From positions 2,170,001 to 2,234,000 of the forward strand of contig CAKJVC010000012.1 of assembly GCA_918026815.1 (NCBI GenBank): DNA of 64,000 nucleotides, read 5' to 3'. Made by a program: the position numbers and the translations under genes. The stretch is from Chalara sp. BL73 (lineage: Eukaryota; Ascomycota; Leotiomycetes; Helotiales). The notes under the pieces are model-generated. The model worked only from the letters and a program-made list of their open reading frames with translations. It did not search any database and was not told the origin of the DNA. Of the stretch, positions 1-11,405 are shown in pieces (within the stretch, counting starts at the first letter, position 1; every line of letters starts with the position of its first letter).

Positions 1-1181
1 GGTTGAAGGCACGAAGGGGCGCATTGACGGGAATTTGTTGGTAGTTGACACCCAGACGGTGGCGGTGGGTGTCTGGGTATGAAAAGAGACGAGATTGAAG
101 TACCGGATCTGCGGATGGCTCAACACCTGGTACTAAGTGAGACGGCGAGAAAGCAACTTGCTCAATTTCGGCAAAGTAGTTCTCAACATTTTTGTTGAGC
201 GTGAACTTGCCGAATGGCCGTAATGGGACTTCCTTCTGTGGCCAGACTTTGGTCAAGTCGAAAATATTCCAGCGGAACTTTTCAGCTTGTTCCGGGGAGA
301 GTACTTGAACATAGACAGTCCACGATGGGTAATCACCCTTCTCAATAGCATTAAACAGATCTTGCGTATTCCAATCCGGATTCTCTCCTGAAAGTTTTCC
401 TGCTTCCTCGTTTGAGAATGTCTTGCTTCCTTGGTCGGTTTTCAAGTGAACTTGGACGTAGTTGAAAGTTCCATCTGGCTTAGTCCATTTGTGGGTATGT
501 CCCGAATATCCATTCATATGTCTATACGAATATGGAGTCCCACGATCACTGAAGAGGTGCATAACCTGGTGAACTGCCTCCTGGTGAGTAGAAAGGTAGT
601 CCCAGAACATGGTAGCATCCTTCAGATTGGTTTGTGGGTTGCGCTTTTGGGTATGAATGAAGAGAGGGAACTTTGTAGGATCGCGGAGGAAGAACACTGG
701 CGTGTTATTATATACCCAATCCCAGTTGCCTTCATTGGTGTAAAATTTGATGGAGAAGCCTCTTGGATCTCGTGCAGTATCTGGTGAACCCTTCTCGCCA
801 CCGACAGTAGAGAAACGAGCGACGGCCGTGGTCCTCTTGCCAATACCACTCAACATATCTATTTGTGTGATATCACTGATATCGTGGGTAACTTTGAATT
901 CTGTTCTATGTTAGTATATTGCTATAAATAATAGATATCATATTTTTATTCTTACCTCCATAAGCTCCTGCACCCTTAGCATGGACAACACGTTCTGGAA
1001 TACGCTCACGATCGAAGTGTGCCAACAAATCGATCAAGTGGAAATCTTGGAGCAAGAGAGGGCCATTCTGTCCTACTCTCTGGTATGCTTCTGGACTCTC
1101 TACTGGGCACCCATTGGAAGCTGTATAAACTGGCTTTTCAGAATACTTAAAGGTCGACGCCGGCTTGTCGTCTACGACCAT
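1..1181 (-). CDS. catalase, 3' end cut by window edge
   Basis: Heme catalase that breaks hydrogen peroxide into water and oxygen. Exon 1 (1181-956) encodes the N-terminal arm; one intron (955-901, GTAAGA..CATAGAACAG) joins GGA-G to AA-TTC, giving the family sequence GAGAYGEF. The distal catalytic histidine is visible in [12 protein letters not shown] (about residue 67). The core beta-barrel follows in exon 2, including [20 protein letters not shown] with the distal asparagine. The heme-ligand tyrosine and C-terminus lie beyond base 1, so peroxisomal targeting cannot be judged. The length and N-terminus fit the small-subunit (clade 3) type. ATG at 1181 ([10 protein letters not shown]) was chosen: the frame stays open to 1247 but only a TTG is found there. 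It could be read as any clade-3 catalase; the family call is secure. Confidence 0.95.
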
Positions 1182-2465
1182 GACTGCGTGTTTATGATAA
1201 TTTGTTGTATTGACCTGTTGAAGAACTGAAACTTTCTGGCTGATCAAATCTGTTTAATTTTCAGACGAAGTAACTTGGCTGATACAATAAATAAAACGCT
1301 GAGTTTATGTGGTGGGAATTCGTACTTTATAGTAGACGCTTTAGACAGCTATGAGGTCGGAGCTCGTGGCAAGTGTGTCGAATGACCAATAGGTGCAAAG
1401 TAATTTCTAAACCCCAGCCCATTAATAAAGATTTGCATATAGAACTGAGAACTCAGATCAAGTGCAGATAATCTCACTCTCCCTTGTTCAACGGTTCGAC
1501 GGTCGGTAGTTTGGAGCGGGATTGATACCAAAGCACGACTTGCGTAGCTAAACTAGCCATCCAGGTTCAAATCCCGAGACTACATCCCCACAGTAAACCT
1601 TTCTCACAGACAGCATCAAGTCCCTTGGCTTCGTTGTATATGCAATCCAAAGCTTGAGCTTATTTGAACTCGCATAATGTACAGGGCTCTAGCGTCTTTG
1701 TAGTGGCGTTCCCAAAGTCACAGCACCCCGCAATCCACAATAATGCTCTATAACCTACCTATGTTAGGGAGGGTCATAAAGGATGAGATTGGCGAGTTCC
1801 TGTCAAATGCCGTCGTTGTTTCCTCATGACATTCAAAAGGTCTGATAATGCTTCTGACAATAGTAAAGCATAGACACGCAACTTAGGAGTTTCCTGCCAC
1901 TTGCATGTGCTATACCCTCGGTGAATGCGATGTAGTCTGCAATGTACGGAGTAATGTGTACTTCCCGTCGTCGGAGTTGTAGGCTTTAGCTTTGTCATAC
2001 AAATATTTCAAATCCCGCAGGATCGATTCCGAGAGTGCCTGCTATATCTCTTACAATACAACCCTAGCAGTGAAGAAAGACGAACACGAAATTTCTCACC
2101 GTGCATTCAAGTCTGGGTGATGTCGTGGCTCATTCATTCACGTTATCACGTGTGTCCGTAGAATCCTGGCAGGCCGTTTTTCAGTGGTCAGATTCGGGAA
2201 CAATGGAACGGCAAAAGGTGATATGAGAGTCATGACCCATGAATCTATGTTCAATGCTTATAAACACTTTGGTATCGTAACCGCCGACTCGATCCATCAG
2301 CTCCTTCCTAATAGTCGCTTCCACTCCATCCACGGATCAAAGCCAAACTCCATGTCCATGCCTGCATCAACTTGTATCCTTTGAAATGGTTGTATAATAA
2401 CGCCAGTTGAAGCTACTTGTATTTACCCAACTCAGTTCTCAGATTGTACCGTTTGCTATGAATCG
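1182..2465. other. intergenic: catalase promoter and ARL1 3' flank
   Basis: This stretch of about 1.28 kb holds no supported gene. It contains the catalase upstream region and, at its right end, the 3' flank of ARL1. ORFs of 60-80 codons near 1349-1531 and 1774-1998 lack family resemblance and splice logic. A B-box-like motif (GGTTCAAATCC) near 1564 is discussed among the rejected items. Confidence 0.6.
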
Positions 2466-3240
2466 TCAACTCAAAACCTTGATAGCCATCCACTTAGGAT
2501 TGAAAATGCGTCAAAGCTTACCACTAGCCAGTCCATTCCCTCGTCAACTCCACTGCCATCCACTGCGCTACAAGCCACGATACTCCAGTTCCGATCTCTC
2601 AACTCTCCAAGCCTCAACGCCTCACTGATTTCACCTGCTCCCTTCGCCCCTGGCTGATCTTGTTTGTTCGCGAAGACTAATAATGCAGCATCTTTCAGCT
2701 CATCTTCGTTTAACATCGCAGCTAATTCTTCAGAAGCTGTACCAAGTCGATCAATATCTGTGGAATCAATCACGAATATGACTGCTGCTGTGTTGGCATA
2801 GTAACATCTCCAATATGGTCGAATCGACGTTTGTCCACCAAGATCCTGAACGCCGAGTTAGGAGTGTTCAGCACAAGGAATGATCGGTCTGCATAGACTG
2901 CAACATGGTAGGAACCAAACATACCCAGACATTAAAATTCAGGTTTTTGTAAGTCACCGACTCGACGTTGAATCCTATTGTTGGGATTGTTGTAACGACC
3001 TCCCCGATCTGAATCTTATGAGTATATCTGCCAGATATCCGTATATGGGTAATAACAGACCTTGAGTCGATATAACAGTGTTGTCTTTCCCGCATTGTCC
3101 TGTTTTGCCACGCGATCAGAAACTATTCTCGAATATCCTTGCATTTAGAAATAAAAATTCCATACCAATCCCAAAATCAGAATTCGAATCTCCTTCTTCG
3201 CCCAAAGCATACTCGATAACCATGAGACGCTGTTACCCAT
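2466..3240 (-). CDS. ARL1: ADP-ribosylation factor-like GTPase Arl1
   Basis: Small Arf-family GTPase acting at the trans-Golgi, where the GTP form recruits golgins and tethering factors. Five exons were reconstructed: 3240-3166, 3099-3061, 3008-2925, 2845-2522 and 2477-2466, total 177 residues. All nucleotide-binding motifs are present: GLDNAGKT (G1), the switch I threonine in [13 protein letters not shown] (G3), NKQD (G4) and CSA (G5). Glycine 2 of MGNSVSW is a myristoylation site. The tract [19 protein letters not shown] and the phrase [19 protein letters not shown] point to Arl1 rather than Arf1 or Arl3. The last exon encodes only VLS after a GTAAGC intron; the exact C-terminus is the least certain part, because alternative acceptors downstream would give a longer tail. 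Typical Arl1 is about 180 residues. Confidence 0.93.
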
Positions 3241-5554
3241 ATTGCTCAAGTGTCCTTTCTTTTTTCCCTTGGACAGGGGTCTCTTCTAAATTTGGACCAG
3301 TGTACGACGCTTATTAACTTTAGGCTCTATGCTCTGTATGCCGACAGTCCCAGAATCTGAAGGTGTCGTGGTTGATGTGATATTCGCCCCTTTGAGTGTA
3401 GAAATGTTCAATGAACATGCTCTTTCAAAGCTTGTATTTCCAATCGTAGCCTCATGACAAGCCAGAAACGCTAGTCTTAAATTGGCTGCTATTAGTCAGA
3501 AGCTTAATGCAAATTTGTCCTATCAAGGAAGGCTGCTTTTATGGCCTGAAGTTCGAGGCAGTAAGGCGGCTAAACTCAAGCGAGGACGCACAATCGTCAA
3601 AATTTCTGACTTCCAAGACGAATTCAAGACCAAGTAAACCTCGACAACAACGACTACAGTCAAGATGCCGGTACGTGCTATTTGCAGAGTGTAATATTTG
3701 TGCATCATATCTCCACGGCGCATATGAATTTGCGATGGGCGCTGCGCCTATTACGAGATGGAAGATGGAATCAACCTTTCCTCTTGAGACGGCAGACCAC
3801 AGTATGGAGAGGAAGAACAAGTAGCTGACTACGAGAATTACAGAGCCACAAGTCTTTCCGCACAAAGGTCAAGCTCGCACGAGCACAAAAGCAGAATAGA
3901 CCAATTCCTCAATGGATCCGATTGAGGACTGGTAACACCATCCGGTACTACCCCTCCTCGCTCTTCCCTTCCCTCTCCATCTCCATCTCCATTCACGGTA
4001 ACTAACCCACGAAACCAGATACAACGCAAAGAGAAGACACTGGAGAAAGACCCGCATCGGTATCTAAGCAACTCGCCTTGTCACGGTCCCAACCTCGAAC
4101 CTTCAGTCTCTCGACCTCGCTCTTCCTTGAATTTCGTGATTAGATCAATATTTAACGGCACGGATGGACGGTTCCTTATGATGGAGATGAGTTTCTGAGG
4201 CGGATCTTGCGGCTGGGTTGATGGATATGGATGCATTTCTTGGTTGGGGGCATGGAATTTCATTTGATGGCGTATCGACTGCTATTGCCGGTTAAGCAAT
4301 GAATGGAAATTGCTTCTCGTGACGAAGACTACACGGTGCTCCTTTTCTACGGATAACAAAATGCGGTGATGGATCTATGTGATTTTCATCCCGAGGGACA
4401 AATGCTCGTCGAGGCACTAATTGCACAACAGGCAGGGCCGCCACAAATCCGGATACTTTCAGGAATCAAAGGAATGAGGCGGAGCAAAAAAAAAAAGGGT
4501 CGAGAAGCCGCAATGAATCTGCCATGAGGATGGGCCACTACAAGCACATTGCTTCCGTACCTGTCTGCACGCTCTTATCACGTCCAAGAACTGGTCCAGC
4601 ATGCCGCATGATCGATTTCACGATCGGGAACACCTAAAACTGACATTCTAGCACTCTGACGTTCTCCGTTCTCGCAGCAGCGTGCATCATCTTCATCCTC
4701 AGCTAGCTAAACAATCGTCCTACTGTCTCCCCCTCCCCCCCCCCCCCCCCCAAAAACAGATCCCCTCATAAAAAATCACCAACTCATATCCCTACCACAA
4801 TAAAAGTAGCAGTAGCAGCGGCTATACCAGGATGTTAATCAGCCACGTCGCCTAGCCACGGCCTACATAGCAGAGCTAGGCTTGCAGAAGCAGTAGCTAT
4901 GAGAATACCTGCCGACACGGTGGGGGGGTAATAAAGATAATATGCAGTGATTCCATGACGGGAATGTTGCTAGTTTCACGGTTTAGGTTAAATTGACGTT
5001 GCACAGATCCGCGTAGGGATTCGGGAGTGGCGCTAAAAACAGGCTAATTGGCTGCAGTGGGGATGGCTTCATGCTCTAGATTGTGGGTTTCGGTGCGAAC
5101 ATTGAGAAATATCAAGGCTTTGGTGCGCACAGTAGAAGTGTGCAGAATCTTGAGGTTGGTGCATTTGGAAGGCCCCGACAGATGACGTGGGAGAAACGCG
5201 GCGTGTCACAATGAATATACAACGAGATTCTATGTACCATGTATTCTTTTTACTGCCTATCTACGAGGAGCAGCAACGGATCCGCAATTGAGATAGATGC
5301 TCCATAAGAGCAACGTGCCCACAAGCCCACCGGAACTCCATGCGTGACCGGGATGTCGTATCGTAAAAAGAATGGGAAACCATGCATGAGCAAAAACCAA
5401 CGAATATGGTAGAGGGAGAAAGCTGAAACACCAAGATATGCAACAGCCTTAGAGGAGGGGATTCAGTAAATGCCAGATAATGGGCGAGCCAGTTAACCAT
5501 GCTATAACCAAAGACCCTCCATCAAAATATGGTACGATTTGGCGAGATGGAGAC
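3241..5554. other. intergenic: ARL1 upstream and SKP1 3' flank
   Basis: About 2.3 kb without a supported gene. It includes the ARL1 promoter, a C17 homopolymer (4735-4751), an A-run near 4484 and the 3' flank of SKP1. Overlapping open frames of 60-108 codons at 3507-3865 (both strands) and 3838-4071 match no family I recognise. One minus-strand frame near 3865-3720 encodes a hydrophobic run (SYLFFLSILWSAV), but it has no ATG, so I leave it uncalled. Confidence 0.5.
4735..4751. repeat. C17 homopolymer
   Basis: Seventeen consecutive C on the plus strand in a pyrimidine-rich stretch, followed by CAAAAACAG. It lies between ARL1 and SKP1. Tracts of this length are prone to slippage. Confidence 0.95.
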
Positions 5555-6243
5555 TTAGCGGTCCTCAGCCCACTCGTTCTCGCGGCGGATTTGTTCTTCC
5601 TCCTCAGGGGTGAAGTCGTTGGTAATATTGAAGGTCTTGCGGATCTCCTCTGGCGACTTGCCCTTAATCATGTTTGCAACGGTCTTGCATCCAACGTCCA
5701 AGAGAGCTTTGATATCAAGGTAGTTGGCGGCCTGTAATATATTAGTAATGATGGCAGCAATCGGAGGTAACAGTCATCTCTTACGAGGATGATCTCGAAA
5801 AGCATCTCCTGGTCGACCTGCATGAACTTTTGGTCCCACTCCTCGATATCGGTAGTCTTCTTGCGCGAATCGGAGTCATCCTCTGCTGCGGGCTTTGGGT
5901 CGTTGACGTGGTGCTTGCACCATTCCAGAACCTTGGTGAGAACAGCCTCGTTGACCTGAGACGGGAGTGTTAGTACGCGGGGCTGTGGTGGAAAGGTGAG
6001 TCGGATGGTTGGCTTACGTTAGGAATGGGAATTGGCTGATCACCAACACTGTCCTCTCCGAGATCCTCGATCATGTTGCTGATGAGCATGGAGCGCATAA
6101 TAACCTCTTTCTCTGTTGCGAAATATGAGTCCCGCCTGGATTGCTAGAACGAGGATGTGCAGGTGGATCTTACCAACGCTGATGACATTTCCATCATTGG
6201 GAGCCAACTTGACTGTAGTCTTTCCTTCAGTTGTGGCAGACAT
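5555..6243 (-). CDS. SKP1: SCF ubiquitin ligase subunit Skp1
   Basis: Adaptor of SCF (Skp1-Cullin-F-box) E3 ligases; it bridges Cullin 1 and F-box proteins in cytoplasm and nucleus. Four exons (6243-6174, 6112-6018, 5955-5785, 5731-5555) give 170 residues, close to the family norm. The N-terminal BTB/POZ fold begins [13 protein letters not shown] and continues [15 protein letters not shown]. The acidic linker is [19 protein letters not shown], and the C-terminal F-box-binding helices read [20 protein letters not shown] and end with NEWAEDR, the hallmark Skp1 tail. Introns are 53-62 bp. The sequence is intact, and the ATG at 6243 gives [13 protein letters not shown] as in other fungal Skp1 (sconC) proteins. 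Confidence 0.97.
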
Positions 6244-7600
6244 TTTGTAGAATTATGTGCGGGATTAAAAAAAGCAAGCGTCGTGAAGTGATGGTAGAAG
6301 GGAGTTTTGTTCTTTAAACCTGAGTGAAGACAAAGGCTTAGAAGTTGGTGAGTGGGAGTTTGTTAAAGTGTTAATTTTGGGGGAGGGGGCGCGTTTGTTG
6401 AAGGAAGGAGATGTTGGTGGACTTTTGAAGGAGAAAGAGGAGGAGCAACCTTGCACTGCGGAAACCCACTTTTTCCGTTTGTGATGGGAGCCTGGTGGTG
6501 AATCGACGGTGTTATTGGTAGTGTGGCGGGGTTGTGTCTACTCTTTTCTAAAAATGTCCAAAGGGCTGGTCAAGGTACAGTGCCGCTGCATCAGGATCAT
6601 CATATCAATGAAAGAATCGCGAGTTGGGGGTTTTTATTTATTTATATTGCTATCGCCCTTTGATTTGTGTTGCTGCAATGATATACTACTTGTTTACTTG
6701 ATTGTACTGTACATACCATTGACATGAACATCATCAATTATCCCCTAGCATTCATTCAGCGAAGCGGCTGATTGACTCATCAGGCCAGGCCAGTGCACTG
6801 AAAAATCCATGGGGCCTTCAGCCTTGCGTCTCCCTGTTCCCCCCCCCCCCCCCTCAGATGAACTATGTGATACGCCAACGAATGCGAGATGATTTTAACG
6901 TGGTTATAGTGTTAGCCAGCAGTAACAGTAACACGCCCGGTAATCTAGTACCAGCCTGGAGCTTCCCCAATTAAATAGGCATTCACGGTCTTGTACAACG
7001 GAAGCCTATCACCCCTCCCCCCAAAAGGTCTTAAGTCCCATCATGGCCTGGAGACTAACAACAGCAGGGGGAAGTGAAGTGAATGGTATGATTACATAAT
7101 TGATGTGGCGGTGCCATCGCCTCTCCTGCTGTGGCTCGTACTAACACCTCCACGCCAAGCAGAATCCAGTGCACGTCCTGAAGCTCCGAACTAATCAGTT
7201 CCTGTAATTATTCCCCCCCATTCTTCCTTTGAATCCTCTGAATGCAATTCCTTTCCAAAACCTGTTATCCTCCATAATCTCCTTCATGATACTCCAGTAG
7301 AATCACTTCCTCCCATCATGCTCTGCTCATGTAATCCGCCCCGAAATCTCGCCTCCCTCAATGAAACCGTATCGTACTGTAGGCCTGAATCTGGATTACC
7401 GATCCTGGGCTCGGCGGCCATTCATCCTTGCAGCTCCAAAAGGAAAATGGCAATAACGCGTTTTCCACTGCTCATCTCCTGAGCTCCCACCATTTCTTTC
7501 TTCATCACATACAATAAACTCCAATGCTGGTAGTCGTGCTTCCATCGCAAAGGCGAATTCCATCTCCTAGATGTGAGGCTCACACTCCCTGATCCAGCTC
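6244..7600. other. divergent promoter region SKP1 / SMP3
   Basis: About 1.36 kb between the divergent genes SKP1 (minus) and SMP3 (plus). It holds the 5' regions of both and a C15 tract. The 72-codon open frame at 6509-6727 has hydrophobic composition but no support as a gene. Confidence 0.6.
6839..6853. repeat. C15 homopolymer
   Basis: Fifteen consecutive C on the plus strand, about 600 bp upstream of the SKP1 start and 750 bp upstream of SMP3. Confidence 0.95.
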
Positions 7601-9407
7601 ATGATGTGGCGGCGCACATACCTATTTCTGCTGCTGGTCCGATTGTACTTTGCTTTATCCCCGAGCTACCTGCATCCCGATGAGAACTTTCAGGGCCCAG
7701 AAGTAATTGCTGGTATGTTTCTCAACTCTTTATGCATCGTTTGGATGCGCCTTCGTTCAATTCTGCAACTTTTGTTCCAGATCGGCGCATTCCCGAAATG
7801 CCACGTCGCGGAATGATAACGACGGCATCGTCATCTTCTCTTGGCCTGCACAACATAATCACTGACATACTACGCGTTTTCAGGTGAAATATTTAGCTAT
7901 CCAGTCAAGTTGACCTGGGAGTTTACCACCGCCGATCCGATTCGAAGCGTATTCCCATTATGGCCGGTCTACGGTCTGCCAATGCTCGTCCTCAAGTGGA
8001 TATGGTCAGGAAACGGAAATGATGGGGATATACCGCCAGCAGTGGTATTCTGGACTCTGCGAGTGCTGATGTTCGCCATCAGCTTCGTGCTTGAGGATTG
8101 GGCTTTGCACGAGCTGGTCCAATCACCACGGCATCGGAAGCTGGCGGTGATGTTGGTTGCCTCTTCCTATGTGACGTGGACATACCAAATGCACACCTTC
8201 TCCAATTCCATAGAAACGCTGGCTGTTGCATGGAGTCTCGTACTAATACAACGGATTGTCGAAACCAAGGTACTTGCGGTTCTACCTTATCACTCCAGAA
8301 AAAGCTAACAGTAGCAGCGCAAACGCTCCTCCGCTTTAACATCTTCGATACTTGCCTTGGTTGTCATTTTTGGCATATTTAATCGCATCACGTTTCCAGC
8401 TTTCCTCATAATACCTGGTCTTCGTCTAATACCCCATTTTATCAAGAAGTAGGAACCATTACCAGCTTCAAGATCTCTGCTGACTATCTGCTAGGCCATT
8501 GTCACTTATTTCGTTGCTCATCTCCGCGTGTCTCACAACGGGCATCGCAATTTGCCTAGACACAGCATTCTACTCCAAATCACCAATTACTTGGTCCTCT
8601 CTGATCAGCCACCCTGTTATCACGCCTCTCAACAACCTAACATACAATCTTGCGACAAGCAATCTCGCAAAGCACGGCTTGCATCCGTACTATCAACATG
8701 TACTAGTTAACCTTCCACAGCTCATTGGCCCCGCGGCCATCCTTCTCTTTGTACAACCTCATCTCTCTCTACGACTTTACTCTGCCATTTCAGGCATCTT
8801 CGTCCTTTCTATTTTCCAGCACCAAGAAGCACGATTCCTCCTCCCTGCCATACCCTTGATCTTAACCTCCGTTAAGCTCCCGAAGAATAAACTACATTTG
8901 CGGATATGGGGCGGGGTATGGGTAGCTTTCAACCTTTTTTTCGGACTGTTAATGGGCGTGTACCACCAAGGAGGCGTGGTTTCTACACAGCTCTTCCTGA
9001 GCCACCAGCCGGATGCCACAAATGCGATCTGGTGGAAAACATACAGTCCGCCTATATGGCTCCTCAATGGCAAGAACGAATTTCTCACCACCCATGACGC
9101 GATGGGCAAACCTGGCGTGGCGATGCTGAAAGAATTGGGTGTCCTGGCGACATGCCACATCACGTCAGAAAACATCACAGAAGCGAAAGAAGGAACGTAT
9201 TTAGTTGCTCCCGTCTCGGCAACATTTCTGGATGACTACATTAGTGGAGAAAGGGGATTGAAGTTTCAGGAGGTATGGAGGTATAGCAGACATTTAAATT
9301 TGGATGACCTGGACTTTGGGGATGATGGCGTATGGCCAACGCTTAGGAGAGTGATTGGGCGAAGGGGATTAGCAGCATGGAGGGTCACCAAGGAGTGTGC
9401 TGAATAG
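7601..9407 (+). CDS. SMP3: GPI mannosyltransferase 4 (Smp3)
   Basis: ER membrane alpha-1,2-mannosyltransferase of family GT22 that adds the fourth mannose to the GPI-anchor precursor from dolichol-phosphate mannose. Exons 7601-7712, 7884-8269, 8318-8448 and 8495-9407 give 513 residues, the usual Smp3 length. The GT22 lumenal-loop signature HPDENFQ follows the first membrane segment at about residue 25. Further motifs are [47 protein letters not shown] and [14 protein letters not shown] (the conserved HQEARFL loop shared with PIG-B, PIG-Z and Alg9/12). Several hydrophobic helices span the protein. Introns are 171, 48 and 46 bp. ATG at 7601 is followed at once by a second ATG, so a start one codon later is equally possible. 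PIG-B is the main alternative; overall length and sequence favour Smp3. Confidence 0.93.
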
Positions 9408-9645
9408 CAAAACGTCAGATATCAAAAGTTGAATGAAGCGTCTGATTTCTATCAAGTGTTGTTTGCATTCTCGAAAGTTTCTTCTTTGGTTAACAAAGCA
9501 TCAAGTAACATGTCTCCTCGTGTCTAAAATCACGATACATCTCAGCTCCAGTCCGACAGCATACAAAAAGCAGGAAGTTACTTTCAAATAGTCCCACGCA
9601 ACCATCTAGCCATCTATCCCTGTTCTAACCTTGCATGCCTCGCGT

Positions 9646-11405
9646 CTAGAGTCTAGACGACCCCTTAGGCCGTTCAAGCTGCGCGTCCAGCTCCCTCGTT
9701 TTCCGCTGGAAGTTCTTGACCAGCTGCCGAATCGCCAGATCAAGCATCACGTCCTCCGAGCCGCCCGGTATCCGCGCGCCGGGGACCTCGCGGTATATTT
9801 CTACGGTGCTGTCAGCATCGCCCATCCTGCATGCGTCTCTCTCTCTATATACCATTCACGCAACAGCGTATGGGTGTTCAAGGGAGGCGCGAGCAATGAA
9901 AAGTGAAGGGGGACACATACTCTCGGCGATCTCCCCCTGCCCGCTCCGCGTATACCCGTTTCCGCCGAAGAGCAGCACGGCGGTGGAGGCGCACGCCTCC
10001 ACCACGCGGCCGGCCTGCGCCTTTGCCAGCGCGGTTAGGCCGCCCAGCTCGGCGTTCGCCTCTGCCTCGCTGAGCTTGGTGAGCATGTAGGTGAAGGACT
10101 CGATCCAGGCCCAGTGCGCTTCGAGGTCGGCGCCGCATTTCGCCAGCCGGTGCCGCACCACGGGCTGCTCCATCAGCGTCTTGCCGAACGCCTCCCTTTT
10201 CAGGCAGTACTCGAACGCGGACGAGATGGCCACGCGCGAGATGCGGTTTACGCTGATGGAGATGGTGAGGCGCTCGTGGTTGAAGTTTTGCATCACGTAT
10301 TTCATGCCTGGTGTCCAGTCAGTATTACGTGGTCAAGCTTAATATGGGTTCCTGATCAGGAGATTGAAGCAGCCATGCGCTTCGGTGTTGTTGACTTGGC
10401 ACGCTGCAGGACAAAATTTCAGAGAATAGGAAAGGCTCGTGAACGTACCTTGACCTTCCGCACCAATGAGATTTTCGACGGGCACCTTGACGTCGTCGAG
10501 TTCGATGAAAGTTGTTCCGGCTGATGTCTGTCCGCCGACTTTTATACGCCTCATGGAGACGCCTTCGGTGTTTAGAAGAGGAACCACAAGCATTGAAAGA
10601 CCGCCTGGACCAGGACCGCCGGTGCGGACGGCCATAGAGGCATAGTCACTCCAGAGACCGTTCGTTATCCTTCTTATGTTAATTTCTTTTTTTCTCCCTA
10701 CTCGTTCTGGAGCGGCATGGAAAGTTGCGCTGCAAAAGGAGGGATCAAACACACCATTTCTTCGTCCCATTGACAATAAAGTATTTCCCACACTCACTCC
10801 TGGTGGCCGTCGTGCTGATGTTGGAAACATCACTGCCAGCCTCTGGCTCCGTAATAGCAATACAGATTCTCTTCCGTCCCGTGATCAGGTCCGGCACGAA
10901 TCTATCCTGCAGTTCTGGGCTGCCAAATTTCAGAATAGGTGGCAGACCGAATGCTATACCCGTGGTAACTGCGCCAGAGGGTCCAAGGGATCCAGTCCGC
11001 GCCATCTCGTCAACATAGATCAGCGTATGGAGGTAGTCGAATTCCTCGACAGGCAGACCACCTGGAAGGGTTTTGATTCCTAATTTGTGGAGCCATTTCA
11101 CGGGTAATGGAGCGGACAGATTGGGGATCAGAAAATTGGCGTCGACGAATTTCTGGTAGAGCTCCGCTGATAAATCCGTTAGAGATCATAAATCTATGAA
11201 GAGGCACTACCTTCTGAAAGGGAGGATGAGTTTTCATACGTGGGACATCGCCGGCCTTTTCCCACTCCCCGCCCTCTTGCATTAACAGCTCGTCTACAAG
11301 CGCTCGACATGTCTTTTGCCATTTCTTATGTGATTCGGTATAATATGGCGACGGGAGTCCCATGAGCCATGGTGGTTCTGAGAACGGAACTGGAACTTGT
11401 GACAT
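9646..11405 (-). CDS. acyl-CoA dehydrogenase
   Basis: FAD-dependent alpha,beta-dehydrogenase of an acyl-CoA thioester. Exons 11405-11240, 11166-10755, 10669-10449, 10307-9921 and 9800-9646 encode 446 residues. The N-terminal helical domain reads LPVEEFDYLHTLIYVDEMARTG. The ACAD signature ICIAITEPEAGSD and the middle beta-domain GTKKWITNG follow. The C-terminal helical domain has RREAFGKTLMEQPVVRHRL-like spacing (here KREAFGKTLMEQPVVRHRLA) and FGGNGYT, then YREVPGARIPGGSEDV. The substrate cannot be told from sequence: fungal paralogues act on branched or medium-chain acyl-CoA. No obvious mitochondrial presequence and no SKL-type tail (the end is SSRL). Introns are 73-141 bp. The 3' exons are noticeably GC-rich. 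Confidence 0.92.

Noticed and set aside
1543..1615. tRNA-like B box GGTTCAAATCC with a weak A-box-like TAGCTAAACTAG upstream
   Set aside because: T-stem pairs at only three of five positions, and no acceptor stem or anticodon arm can be folded by hand. At best a decayed tRNA-derived sequence.
3507..3865. Overlapping open frames of about 105 codons on both strands upstream of ARL1
   Set aside because: No ATG for the minus-strand version, no family match, and both strands are open, which points to chance.
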